From NCBI RefSeq assembly GCF_051175315.1, contig NZ_CP195100.1, forward strand, positions 992,001-1,056,000: a stretch of DNA of 64,000 bases, in the 5' to 3' direction. Shown one piece after another: positions 31,150 through 40,700 of this stretch (the first letter of the stretch is position 1; every line of letters begins with the position of its first letter). Under the pieces are notes generated by a model that worked only from the letters and a program-made list of their open reading frames with translations, was not told the DNA's origin and made no database searches. The position numbers were made by a program, and so were the translations under genes. This DNA is from Tundrisphaera sp051175315. Lineage in GTDB: Bacteria > Planctomycetota > Planctomycetia > Isosphaerales > Isosphaeraceae.

Positions 31150-32682
31150 TCAAGTCGCCTCGGCGATCCCCTTCTCCGGGTCGGTCTTCCGCGTCAGGTC
31201 ACGCCCGGATTCCAGGCCGAGGCCGGCCAGGATTTCATAGGCCAGGAAGGCCACGACGAACGCCCACACGCTGGCGGGCTGGAATCGCGCCAGGGGGGCA
31301 TGGCCGATGCCCCGGCCGATCAGCGGGAGGAGGCCGACGGCCAGCCCGAGCCCCCAGGCGATCAGGCCCGGCGGGTTGATCCCCCGCCTCGGGCCGGGCC
31401 AGTTGCCGCCGTGGCGGCGATAGTCGGCGGCCATCGCCCCGGCCACCGGGGCGAACGCCGCGCCCAATGCCCCGAAGACGGCGTCGATCCGGTCGTACCA
31501 ACCTCCCACGATCAGGAACCAGGCGGCCGAGGCGCCGATGATCGTCCAGGACAGGCGACTGAGCCCCGGGGCGATCGCCTTGAAGCGGTGGCCGAAATCG
31601 AACGCGGCATAGCAGGCCGGGGCCAGCGAGGCCAGGCCGAAGATGAGCAGCATGAGGCACGCCAGGCGGCGGTCGAAGCCGCCGGCCAGGACCTCGCGGA
31701 ACGTGTACGGCGGGACGGCCAGCGGGGCTTCCGAAGGCCGGGCCATCGCGAGGCCCTGTGCCGTCTGCTCTTCGAGGTGCGAGTCCCCCTGCCCAGGGGC
31801 CGGTACCGCCGCGATCGGGCGTTCGGACAGGCCGCCGCGATAGCCGGCCACGGACAGCAGGCCCAGGGTGGCGATCAGGACCGGCGCCAGCCCGACGCCG
31901 AACCAGCCCCCCATGCGAACGTCCCGGGGCCCCAGGCTGGCGGAGCCCCAATCGGCGGCGGTCACGCCGGCCATCGCTGTGAAGGCGAAGATGGCCTGGA
32001 TCACCAGCAGGAAGGCCCGCAAGCCGGCTTCCGTCCCGGCCACCGCCTCGCCGGTCAGGCCGTCGAAGCCGATCGGCCGGTAGGTCCCCAACCCGCCCAG
32101 CATCGCCAGCATCACCGCTGAGAGGAGGACGGCCGGGAAGATCGGGAAGACCTGCATCAACGCGGCGATCCAGCGGACGAACCAGCCCCCGACCAGCCCC
32201 ACGGTGATGCACCAGAACAGGGCCGTGGCCAGGAACAGCGGGGATTGGAGCGTCATGCCGCCGACCTGGGTCGGCCGCAGGACGCGCGGGTCGAGGAACT
32301 GGCCGAGGGCGAGCCCCTGGAAGGTGAGCTCGACCGCATAACCGGTCGCCACCGCGAACCACACGACCTGCGCGATCCCGCTCAGCAGGCCGGGCACCAG
32401 CCTGGCCCCGGAGTTGCCGAATGTCGAGGTGCTGACCACCGCCAGCGGCCGGCCCGTCTGCTGGCCCCACATCGCCGGCACGCGGAACAGGAGCAGATAG
32501 CCCAGCGGGCCGGCCGCCAGGGCCCCCAGCAACGACCAGCCCAGGCCGGCCGCGGGGAGGGTGCGCCGGCCGATCTGATCGAAGAACGCGATCCAGAGGA
32601 ACAGGCCGATGTAGACAGGGGCGAGCCCGGTCTGCCAGGGCTTGGACTCGACCGGCACGACCTCTTTGGGCGGGTGGGACAT
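31150..32682 (-). CDS. multi-TM permease, possibly NCS1 cytosine/purine family
   Basis: A 510-residue membrane protein with about twelve hydrophobic segments. The start LAPVYIGLFLWIAFFDQIGRRTLPAAGLGWSLLG, the second-helix GPLGYLLLFRVPAMWGQQTGRP and the central AGVTAADWGSASLGPRD fit the layout of NCS1 permeases, where TM6 carries a similar S-A-D-W/Y-G motif. A hydrophilic loop (about residues 293-335) divides helices 7 and 8. Nucleobase or related uptake is possible but the family call is tentative; other APC-fold families are alternatives. ATG 32682 has a GGGAAGA element nearby. Flanked on both sides by MFS transporters on the same strand. Confidence 0.6.
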   Translation of the reverse strand: MSHPPKEVVPVESKPWQTGLAPVYIGLFLWIAFFDQIGRRTLPAAGLGWSLLGALAAGPLGYLLLFRVPAMWGQQTGRPLAVVSTSTFGNSGARLVPGLLSGIAQVVWFAVATGYAVELTFQGLALGQFLDPRVLRPTQVGGMTLQSPLFLATALFWCITVGLVGGWFVRWIAALMQVFPIFPAVLLSAVMLAMLGGLGTYRPIGFDGLTGEAVAGTEAGLRAFLLVIQAIFAFTAMAGVTAADWGSASLGPRDVRMGGWFGVGLAPVLIATLGLLSVAGYRGGLSERPIAAVPAPGQGDSHLEEQTAQGLAMARPSEAPLAVPPYTFREVLAGGFDRRLACLMLLIFGLASLAPACYAAFDFGHRFKAIAPGLSRLSWTIIGASAAWFLIVGGWYDRIDAVFGALGAAFAPVAGAMAADYRRHGGNWPGPRRGINPPGLIAWGLGLAVGLLPLIGRGIGHAPLARFQPASVWAFVVAFLAYEILAGLGLESGRDLTRKTDPEKGIAEAT

Positions 32683-32706
32683 GATGGCGATCTTCCCGGG
32701 AACGAC

Positions 32707-32743
32707 GCGGGCGATCGCCCCATCGGGATGGGGGATCGCCCGC
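32707..32743. terminator. long hairpin between MFS and permease genes
   Basis: GCGGGCGATC pairs with GATCGCCCGC; an inner CCCCATC/GATGGGG stem continues it with one unpaired G and a two-base loop. It lies between the stop of the upstream MFS gene (32765) and the start of the permease gene (32682). Confidence 0.6.
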
Positions 32744-32764
32744 GAGTCGGCGGCTTCGGTCAGG

Positions 32765-34381
32765 TTACAGGTCGGCCGGGCCCACCGCCCCGCCGGTCAT
32801 CAACAGGGCTTCTTCCTTCTCGGAGATCAGGATCTGGGGCTTGTAGCCGCCCTTGGTCCGGAAGTAGCCGATCAGGATCAGGTAGCAGACCAGCATGATG
32901 CACGGCAGGATCGAGACGACGGCCAGGGCGTTCTTGCGGGCCCCATCCTTGATCTCATTGACGAGCTTCTTCGGCTCGGCCGGCAGGGCATCCACCTTCT
33001 TGGTGTCGAGGGCCTTGTACTTGCCGAAGACGCTGAACTTCGGCGTGTTGTCGATCACCTGGGCATGCAGGGCCGGCTCGCGGGCGAGCAGGTCGATGTC
33101 GGTCTTGGAGTCCTGGATCGAACCGAGGAAGGGAGCCCCGAGGACGCCGACGGCGAGCATCCCGACACCGCCCAGCGTGTTGAGCGTCAAGGCACCGCCC
33201 TTGGGGAACTGCTCGGCGGCCACGCCCAGCATGGTCGGCCAGAAGAACGACTTGCCGAACCCGTACAGGGTGGCCGCGGCCAGGATCGACAGGCCGGACG
33301 CCTTGGACAGGCTGAACAGGCCGATGGCGGCGATCGCGGCGCTCACCGACAGCAGGCCCAGCGGCGAGAGCTTGTGGACGATCGGCCCAGCGAAGAACCG
33401 GAGGATGAGCATGATCAGCGAGGTGTAGACGAGCACCCAGGCCCCGGAGATCCCCAGCCCTTCCTGCATGGCCGGCTCCATCAGGGAGCTCATCCAGCTA
33501 TCCGTGCCCAACTCGGTGGTGGCCAGCGGGATCATGATGATCATGAGGAACAGGAACATCGGCTGGCCGGGCGCGAATCCGACGTAGGCCCCGTAGGCGA
33601 TGGTCAGCACCGCCCAGATCGCGAGTTGGATCATATCAGGCCAGGCGAAGACCGTGCCCAACTGGCGGACGATCAGCCCGACGATGAGCGCGGCGCCGAG
33701 CACGCCGACCTCGCGGCACATCGACTTGAACGAGACGCCGGCCGTCACCCGCTCGCTGACCGGGAACTTCCGCCCGAGCATCAGGACGGCATAGCCGACC
33801 GCCGGCAGGAACAGCAACGCGACCTTGTATCTCCAGTCGAACGAGCCCATCGACAGCGCGATGAGCCCGCCCAGCACCAGCCCGCCCGGCCAGCCAGCAT
33901 GGAGCATGTTCAGGTATTTGGTCTTCTCGCGGGGGAACAGGTTCGCCACGACGGGGTTGGCCACGGCCTCGACCGTGCCGTTGCCCAGCGCGACGATGAA
34001 CGTCCCGGCGTACAGGAGCCAGAACGCCTTCTCGGGATCGCCGCCCGCCAGTTGCGGGGTCATGATCGTGAGGATGGCCGAGCCGACGTGGCAGAGGAAG
34101 GCGAAGGCCATCGCCGTGCCGTAGCCGATCTTGTCGATGATCAGGCTGAACAGGACGATGCTGATCGAGAACGGCCAGAGCCCGACGCCGAAAATGTCCC
34201 CCTTCTGCGTCTCGTTCAGGTTGAACTGGCGGCCCCAGTCGTCGATGATCTGCGTCCGGACCACGAAGCCGAACGCCGTGGCGACGATCGACATGAAGCA
34301 GGCCCAGAACAGGAGCGTATCGTTCCGGCTGGGTGGCTTGACGGCCGCGTCGCCGAAATCTTCCCGGTAATTCGGATCCAT
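32765..34381 (-). CDS. MFS transporter with inserted C-terminal loop
   Basis: A 538-residue major facilitator. It begins MDPNYREDFGDAAVKPPSRNDTLLFWACFMSIVATAFGFVVRTQIIDDW and shows SLIIDKIGYGTAMAFAF, ALGNGTVEAVANPVVANLFPREKTKYLNMLHAGWPGG and AATLYGFGKSFFWPTMLGVAAEQFPKGGALTLN. The last features resemble sugar or nucleoside-type MFS members. Between the last two helices is an unusual 80-residue hydrophilic loop (about 430-505: GSIQDSKTDIDLLAREPALHA). ATG 34381 is preceded by an AAAGGGA element. A 490-codon extension in the same frame to 35851 is the antisense-frame shadow of the acyl-CoA dehydrogenase gene and is not part of the protein. Confidence 0.85.
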   Translation of the reverse strand: MDPNYREDFGDAAVKPPSRNDTLLFWACFMSIVATAFGFVVRTQIIDDWGRQFNLNETQKGDIFGVGLWPFSISIVLFSLIIDKIGYGTAMAFAFLCHVGSAILTIMTPQLAGGDPEKAFWLLYAGTFIVALGNGTVEAVANPVVANLFPREKTKYLNMLHAGWPGGLVLGGLIALSMGSFDWRYKVALLFLPAVGYAVLMLGRKFPVSERVTAGVSFKSMCREVGVLGAALIVGLIVRQLGTVFAWPDMIQLAIWAVLTIAYGAYVGFAPGQPMFLFLMIIMIPLATTELGTDSWMSSLMEPAMQEGLGISGAWVLVYTSLIMLILRFFAGPIVHKLSPLGLLSVSAAIAAIGLFSLSKASGLSILAAATLYGFGKSFFWPTMLGVAAEQFPKGGALTLNTLGGVGMLAVGVLGAPFLGSIQDSKTDIDLLAREPALHAQVIDNTPKFSVFGKYKALDTKKVDALPAEPKKLVNEIKDGARKNALAVVSILPCIMLVCYLILIGYFRTKGGYKPQILISEKEEALLMTGGAVGPADL

Positions 34382-34515
34382 CTGAGCCGGTCCCTTTGCC
34401 TGGAGAGAAGAAGACGGGGGCCGATCGCATCGGATCGGGCCGTCCAGTCTTAACCGAGCGGTTAGGCCGATGCCAGGGGGCAGCGTCGCAAGTTCTCCGG
34501 GCCGACCGGGACCGC

Positions 34516-35655
34516 CTAAAGGCCCAACTCTCGGGCGATGATGTTGCGCTGGATGTCGTTGGTGCCGGAGTAGATCAGGCTGCCCACGCTGTCGCGGAGG
34601 TCGCGCTCGATGCCGGTCTCGGTGACGTAGCCCGACGCCCCGAAGACCTGCACGGCGTCCAGGCTGTTCTGGACGAAGCATTCGGAGACGTGGAGCTTGG
34701 CCAGCGCGGCCTCCATGGCGGCGTCCTTTCCCTCGGCCTTCAGCCGCCCGATCGCGCGGACCAGGGGCCGGCAGGTTTCCAATCGGAGCTTCATCGCCAC
34801 GATCCGGTGGGCGACCGCCTGGAACTTGCCGATCGGCTGGCCGAACTGCTTGCGGGTCCGGGCGTGGTGGATGCAGCGGTCCAGCTGCCTTTGCATTGTC
34901 CCCAGGCTGGCGGCCAGGATCGCGCCGCGTTCCCATTCCATCGACTCGTTGAAGATCGAGGCGCCGCGCCCCTCGCGGCCGAGCCGGGCCGAGTCGGGCA
35001 GGAAGCAATCCTCGAAGGCCAGTTCCCCCATCGGCACGGTGCGGACGCCGAGCTTGGGGATTTCCCGCACGACGCGGAAGCCGGGGGTGTCGCGCGGGAC
35101 CAGGAAGGCGGTGATACCCAGCACGCCCCGATCGGGGTCGGTGGCGGCGTAGCAGGCGAACAGGTCGGCCACCGGGCCGCTGGTGACCCAGGTCTTGCGG
35201 CCGTTGAGGAGGTAGCCCCCCTCGACCCGCTCGGCGCGGGAGGTCATGGAGAAGATGTCCGACCCGGCCCCCGGCTCGCTGGCCCCGTTGGCCCCGACCA
35301 GGGTGCCGTCGCACAGGCCGGGCAGATATCGGCGCTTCTGGTCGTCGGTGCCGTGCCGGAGGATCGGAATCGAGACGGTCCACATCGACGCGTTCATGGC
35401 GAAGATCAGGCCATTGTCCGGGCAACCCCGGCCCAGCCCCTCCATCGCGTCGATCGTCTCGGGCAGGCCGAGGCCCCGGCCGCCATAATCGGCGGGGATC
35501 GGCAGGCCCTGGATTCCGAACCGGGCGCACCGCCGCCAGCCCTCGCGCCAGAACTCGCGACGCTCGTCGCGGCCGATGATGTCCGCATCCTCGACCAACT
35601 CGGCCCGGGCGAACGCGAGCGCGGCGTCGTGCCATCCGTCCCTGGGGGTATCCAT
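34516..35655 (-). CDS. acyl-CoA dehydrogenase
   Basis: A 379-residue flavoenzyme. Domains in order: N-terminal helices with GIQGLPIPADYGGRGLGL; the FAD/substrate motif GANGASEPGAGSDIFSM; the beta-domain VTSGPVADLFACYAAT; and the C-terminal ARTRKQFGQPIGKFQAVAHRIVAMKL, ending VQVFGASGYVTETGIERDLRD and IYSGTNDIQRNIIARELGL. The catalytic base region of the family (Y-x-G-T-N-E) reads IYSGTNDIQ here, with Asp in the glutamate position, so the identity of the base or the substrate class needs care. Length matches the family. The gene is same-strand with the MFS transporters, 134 bp upstream of the nearest. It is most similar to stand-alone members linked to secondary metabolism; physiological substrate unknown. 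Confidence 0.9.
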   Translation of the reverse strand: MDTPRDGWHDAALAFARAELVEDADIIGRDERREFWREGWRRCARFGIQGLPIPADYGGRGLGLPETIDAMEGLGRGCPDNGLIFAMNASMWTVSIPILRHGTDDQKRRYLPGLCDGTLVGANGASEPGAGSDIFSMTSRAERVEGGYLLNGRKTWVTSGPVADLFACYAATDPDRGVLGITAFLVPRDTPGFRVVREIPKLGVRTVPMGELAFEDCFLPDSARLGREGRGASIFNESMEWERGAILAASLGTMQRQLDRCIHHARTRKQFGQPIGKFQAVAHRIVAMKLRLETCRPLVRAIGRLKAEGKDAAMEAALAKLHVSECFVQNSLDAVQVFGASGYVTETGIERDLRDSVGSLIYSGTNDIQRNIIARELGL

Positions 35656-35828
35656 CGCCGTCTCCGACCGCTCCTCGTGGCTCGAACTCGCTCCGACCGG
35701 AGATCGTATCCCCCCGCCCGGCCCCGGTCCACCCGATCCGCCATCGGGGGATGGACCGTAGGGCTTGCAAGATCCACAATAGAAGGACGGTCCCCTCCCC
35801 CCCCGACCCCGACGCCGAGGCGACTCCG

Positions 35829-36261
35829 ATGAACGATCCGGGCCGACGCAAGACGATCTGGAGACGTGCGGCCCGCCCCGCCGCCTACGGCTGGGCCGCG
35901 CCCACCACGGCGGTCGGCCTGGTGGTGGGGCGCGCTGACTCTCGCGACCGGCGGCCGGGCCCAGCGCAGGCGAGGGGCGATCGAGTTCCACGGCGGGTTC
36001 GCCCGCTGGATGCTGGAACACCGCACGGTCCGAGCCTCGGCGATGACGCTCGGCCACGTCATCCTGGGGCGCGACGTCCGGTGCCTGGACAGTTGCCGCG
36101 ACCACGAGCAGGCCCACGTCCGCCAGGTCGAACGCTGGGGCATCCTGTTCCTGCCGGCCTACGTCCTGGCGAGCGCCTGGGCCCGGGCCCGGGGGCGGCA
36201 TTACTATCTCGACAACTGGTTCGAGGTGGACGCCCGCCGGGCCTGCGGCGATCGCTTCTGA
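35829..36261 (+). pseudogene. frameshifted gene for a small conserved planctomycete protein
   Basis: Two partial frames join into one recognisable small protein. From ATG 35829 the first 34 residues (RRAARPAAYGWAAPTTAVGLVVG) stay in frame 0; then the continuing sense GALTLATGGRAQRRRGAIEFHGGFARWMLEH... is in frame +1, starting after the G run 35927-35930. Removing one G gives an unbroken protein of about 143 residues, with one N-terminal membrane segment, MTLGHVILGRD, the CRDHEQAHVRQVERWG motif and RGHYYLDN-like end. I recall this family from other planctomycetes as an intact ORF of this size; its function is unknown. The G tetramer may be a sequencing or assembly error or a genuine mutation. 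The frame from 35866 alone is only the downstream piece. Confidence 0.7.
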
Positions 36262-36330
36262 GCCGGGGCGCAAGGGGACGCCCGGCCCATCGGGATCCGA
36301 TGAACCGGGCGGGTTTTGATTCGTCCTCGA

Positions 36331-37053
36331 TCAGCCGCCGAACAGCGATCCGAGCAGCCCAGGCTGCTTGCCGCCGGGGACGACCAGGCGATCGCCGGGG
36401 AAGATCTGATAGTTGGTCATGGTGTCCCCGCGCTCCTTGATCCCCTTCCAGTCGATCTTGAGGATCTGATCGGCGCCGGTGTGCGGATGGGGGCGGACCA
36501 GGTAGGCCTTCTCGGGCATGCTGTTGGTCCGGAGGCCGGCCGCCAGGATCGCATCCAGGACGTTCTCGTTGCCGACGACCGGGAACCGGCCCTGGGTGGT
36601 GACCGACCCGACCACGTAATAGAACTTGCTCTGGCCGCCGTTGATCAGGCGCACCGAGACCTCGATCGGGTCGCGGACCTTGCGGCGTTCGGCCAGGGGT
36701 TCCAGGTGCTGGGCGATCTTCATCTCGGCCTGGGCCAGCGTCAGCCCCGCGACGTAGACGTCGCCGACGAAGCCGAGGTCGATCACGCCGTCGGCCTGGA
36801 CCGTGACGGTCGTGAGCAGGACCTCCAGCGACGACGGCCGGACGGAGACCTCGATCTCGTCGGGCGGCTCGATCACGTAGGGGGGCATCGACACCATCTC
36901 CAGCTCCTTGGGCTGGTGGGGGTCGACGATGCCGGGCTGGGGCTCGTGCCTGGCCCTGACCATCCCGCAGCCCGCCATCGCCCAGGCGACGCCGATCAGG
37001 GCGACTGCCCCGATCAGGCGGCGTCCGCGGGCCGAAACCATCCGTGAAGTCAT
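36331..37053 (-). CDS. polysaccharide export (Wza-like) lipoprotein
   Basis: A 240-residue lipoprotein of the polysaccharide biosynthesis/export family. Signal LIGAVALIGVAWAMAGC with the lipidated Cys after MAG; then YVIEPPDEIEVSV (the Poly_export domain start), VQADGVIDLGFVGDVYVAGLTLAQAE, and an SLBB-like segment FPVVGNENVLDAILAAGL followed by NYQIFPGDRLVVPGG. The family forms or lines the outer-membrane channel for exopolysaccharide. ATG 37053 lies after a GAGGA element and gives the signal peptide; ATG 37041 is the alternative. No Wzc-like kinase, polymerase or flippase is adjacent, so it is an orphan copy; it may work with the PEP-CTERM protein system elsewhere in the genome. Confidence 0.88.
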   Translation of the reverse strand: MTSRMVSARGRRLIGAVALIGVAWAMAGCGMVRARHEPQPGIVDPHQPKELEMVSMPPYVIEPPDEIEVSVRPSSLEVLLTTVTVQADGVIDLGFVGDVYVAGLTLAQAEMKIAQHLEPLAERRKVRDPIEVSVRLINGGQSKFYYVVGSVTTQGRFPVVGNENVLDAILAAGLRTNSMPEKAYLVRPHPHTGADQILKIDWKGIKERGDTMTNYQIFPGDRLVVPGGKQPGLLGSLFGG

Positions 37054-37325
37054 CGGCCTGTATCCTCAAGAGCGCCTGGCGGGTGTCATCCTCATTCCCC
37101 GGCCCGGGCGGCGGGAGGCCCGATGGCCACCGCGCCCATACCTGGCTTTGATCGGCCGATCCGCATGCGAGCCTTGATCCTAAAAGTCCGATTGACCCGA
37201 TCCGGCCCTCGGGAGTATCGTCACGCGCCCCGATCCCCGGGGTTTCGCCGCCCGCCACGGAAGGCGGGGCCGAGATCCCGCCCGCGCCCGGGACGGGCCA
37301 GCCGGCCGCAACAGGGAGGTTACCG

Positions 37326-37577
37326 ATGGATGAGATCCGCCACGCCGTCCACGCCTACATCCTCGATCACTTCCTGCCCGGCGAGGATCCGGAGGAGCTG
37401 ACCGACCAGACCCCGCTGATCACCGGCGGGATCCTCGACTCGATCCGCACGCTGAAGCTCGTCGTCTTCCTCGAAGACCGCTTCGGCATCACCGTCGATG
37501 CGCACGAGGCCGGCGTCGACAACCTCGACTCGGTCGGCCAGATCGCCGAGCTGATCGCGAGCAAGAAGGCCGCCTGA
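37326..37577 (+). CDS. stand-alone acyl carrier protein
   Basis: An 83-residue ACP. The phosphopantetheine site is S39 in GGILDSIRTLKLV, followed by FLEDRFGITVDAHEAGVDNLDSVGQIAELI, the helix II-III pattern. A strong ribosome site (AGGGAGG) lies six bases before ATG 37326. The usual D-S-L is D-S-I and the sequence is more like discrete carriers of amino acids or unusual acyl groups than fatty-acid-synthase AcpP. No synthase, ketosynthase or phosphopantetheinyl transferase is next to it; the acyl-CoA dehydrogenase at 34.5 kb and the TPR protein downstream are the nearest possible partners. Confidence 0.9.
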   Translation: MDEIRHAVHAYILDHFLPGEDPEELTDQTPLITGGILDSIRTLKLVVFLEDRFGITVDAHEAGVDNLDSVGQIAELIASKKAA

Positions 37578-37710
37578 GCCCACCGCCGCCGCCGATGCCT
37601 TTTCGAGACGGCCGAAGAACTGTTTATCTTTCCCTCGCCTCCCTCGGTATCGTGGAGGGCCATCGGCGCCAGGCCGATCCCCCCCCACGAAATCCCGAAG
37701 GGCAGCCGCG

Positions 37711-40700
37711 ATGTCCGAGCCAGCCTCCCCCCGTCCCGATCCGTCCCCGTCGACCCCGCGGCGGTCGAATCCAGCCCGAGGCATCCTGATCGCCGTCGCG
37801 GCGCTGGGCATCTGCGCCTTCGCGGGCAGGAGCATCTACCAGCAGGCCCGGGAAATCTGGCCATCGCCCCCGCCCGCCGCCCCGCCGGTCCAGGCCCAAC
37901 GGTCCCTCCTGGCCGACGGCTCCCTGGACCTCGCCGGTTCCAAGTTGCTTCCCGAGCACACCAGCCGGCTCGTGATCGGCAAGGATGGCGGCCATGCGGT
38001 CGTGTCGGTCGGCAGGTGCCGCTACAATCCGGCCTCGGATGAATCCCAGGGGCGACAGCTCCTGGAGAACGAGATGTTCCGCCAGGCCGTCCTGATGGCC
38101 GCGCGCGACGGCCTGGGCGCGATCGTCCGCGACGAGATCATCGGCGACGAGATTGCCTCGCCCGAGGGGGCCCGGATCCTGGAAATCCATTACCGGTTGC
38201 CGTCGTACCGGCGTGCCCACCTGTCGATCCGGGAAGGGGACAAGATCCTCTGGGGCCGAATCTTCACTGTCGGGACCCCGTCCCCGCCCCTGTTGACCCC
38301 GCTGGTCACCACGCTCGACGAGCTGGCCCGAGGCCCGTTGAAGGAGGCGTTGGCCAAGATCGGTGTGCCGGCCAAGCGGGCCGCGGCCCGGCCCTCCGGG
38401 GCGGCCGCGGAGGCGATCGAGGCCGACCTCGGCCGGATGTCGTTCGCCTCGCAGTTCTCGGCCTTGCGGTCCCTGCATGAAGCCTCGCGGGTCGAGGGGG
38501 AATCCCCCGAGCGGCTCGCCGCGCTCGCCCGGGGCTATGCCAACCTCGGCCTCCTGACCACGCACCACTGGAGCCCCACGCACCGGGCCTACGAGGCTCG
38601 CTCGCTCCTCTACGCCGAGCGGCTGAATGCCATCCGGCCCGGCGAGCCGCTGTCGCTCTGGACTCGGGGCTATGCCCGTGGCCTCGTCGGCCTGCATCGG
38701 TTCGCCCTCGAAGACCTGAAGCTGGCCGAGGAGAAGCGCAAGGCGTTGCCGGAGCCTCGGAGGCCGATCCCGCCCGACTGGGTCGACCTGATCGACCGGC
38801 GGGTCCGGTTCGACGTCGAGGGGCTGCTGGCCGCCTGCCAGGACCCGAAGCTCGCGCCGCTCGCCTCGGTCCTCGCGGCCATGACCGTCGAACACTCCCG
38901 GGCCCAGGCGCAAACGCTCCGGGTCACGCTCGCCGCCCAGCAGGCCAGCCCCGACAACCTCTGGATCATGGATGCGTCGTCCAACATCGGCAAGCTGGGG
39001 CACCTCCACCTCGCCACGGTCCAGGGGATGAACCTGACCAGCCTGGTCGTCCCGCGCGACTTGAAGCGGGTCGCCGGGCTGCCCGACTCGGTCGCGAAGG
39101 CCCTCGACGGCTCGGAGGGGGAGGTCGCCGTCCTCAAGGCGATGGCCGAGGCCGGCGCCCCGGGCCGGGACGCGGGCGAACCGTCGTGGTCGGCGCTGGC
39201 GAAGATGGGCCGGGAGGCCCGGTTCGCCCCGGTGGCCCGACGGGTCAACTTCATGGTCAGCATGTGGAACGTCCCGGTGGACGAGCTGCTGGAGCAGGTG
39301 CGTCCGCTCGTCTCCGACCACACGTTCTGGCCGTTGCTCGAACTCTACGCATCGGACATCCCGCCCCGGGACCGGGCCCAACTCGTCGCGGCCATCCAGG
39401 CGATCCCCGCCGAGGAGATCGAGGCGACCGAAACCCTGCTCTATCGCACCCTCCTGCGGGTCAATCAGAAAGTCGGCATGGATTGCTTCCGTGAAATGAT
39501 GGGACACCCGGACCAGATCGAGCGGGACTACGCCACCGTCGCCACCCAGAGCCGCCCGACCGACGCCCAGAACCACGCCAGGGCGTTGAACTTCATCAGC
39601 CCCTACTCCCCCCTGGGGGCCGCCCTGCTGGTGGAATCGTCGGCCAGCTCTCTCGACGAGGATTGGAACGCCGACCCGATGGCCCGGCATGCCCGGCACC
39701 CCGAATACCTGGCCGCCCGGGGTGTCCGACTGGCCGCCGAGAAGAAGACCGCCGAGGCGGAGGCGATGCTCCGCACCGCGATCGAACTCTCGCCGGATCG
39801 ATCCACCTACCGGGCCCTGGCTTCCGCCTTCAAGGAGGCCGGGAAGATGGACGAGTGGCAGGCCACGCTCGACAAGTTCCTGGAAGAAGAAAGCACCGGC
39901 CTCGACCACGCTCAGGTCCAGGTCGAGCTGGCCAATCACTTCATGGAGCAGAAAGACTGGGACAAGGCGCTGCCCTATGCCGAGGCCGCCGCAGAGACCT
40001 GGGCCGGTTGGGCGATGGCGTGCGCGATCCGTTGCCACGAAGGCCGCAAGGACTGGGAGAAGGCCGAGCTCTGGGCCCGCCGGTTGTCCGAACGCTATGA
40101 CAACTCGTCGGCCGCCTGGTTCAACTTCTGCTGGCGGAGCGGTCGCGGAGACATCATCGCAGCCGGCGACCTGATGGCCCAGCACGTCCTGGCGGACCCC
40201 GACAACGCCGGGCCCGGCGAACTCGACCTTCTGGCCACGTATTTCCTCCTGCTCAAGGAGCCCGGCCGGGCCAGGGATGCCTACGAGACGCTGCTCAAGG
40301 GGCTCGGCGACGGCGAGGACGATCGCGCCTACCGGGCCATCACCTCGATCAAGCTCGCCACGCTGGCCGACGAACTCGGTGATGCCCCCGGCCGCGATCG
40401 GGCGTTGGAGGTGGCCGTGGAGAACATGGTCGGGAAGGCGCCCCTATTCACCGCGATCACCCGGTCAATCCAGGCGGGCCTCCAGGCCCCGGCCGGCACG
40501 CCGCTCGACCTCACGGCGATCGACCAGGCCCTGGACGAAATGGCCGTGGATGATTCCGGCCTCGTGGCGCGGGCCAACATCAGCTTCGCCGTCGGCCGCT
40601 TCGCCGAGATGCACGGGCGCAAGCAGGAGGCGCTCAAGTACTTCGGCTACTGCACGCAACCCTCCACACCGAACCGCCCGCTCGCCCTGGCCGCGTTGCG

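Noticed and set aside
34385..35851. Extension of the MFS gene at 32765 to a 1028-codon frame
   Set aside because: The extra 490 residues are Arg/Pro-rich and lie out of frame over the acyl-CoA dehydrogenase gene; GC3-shadow reading.
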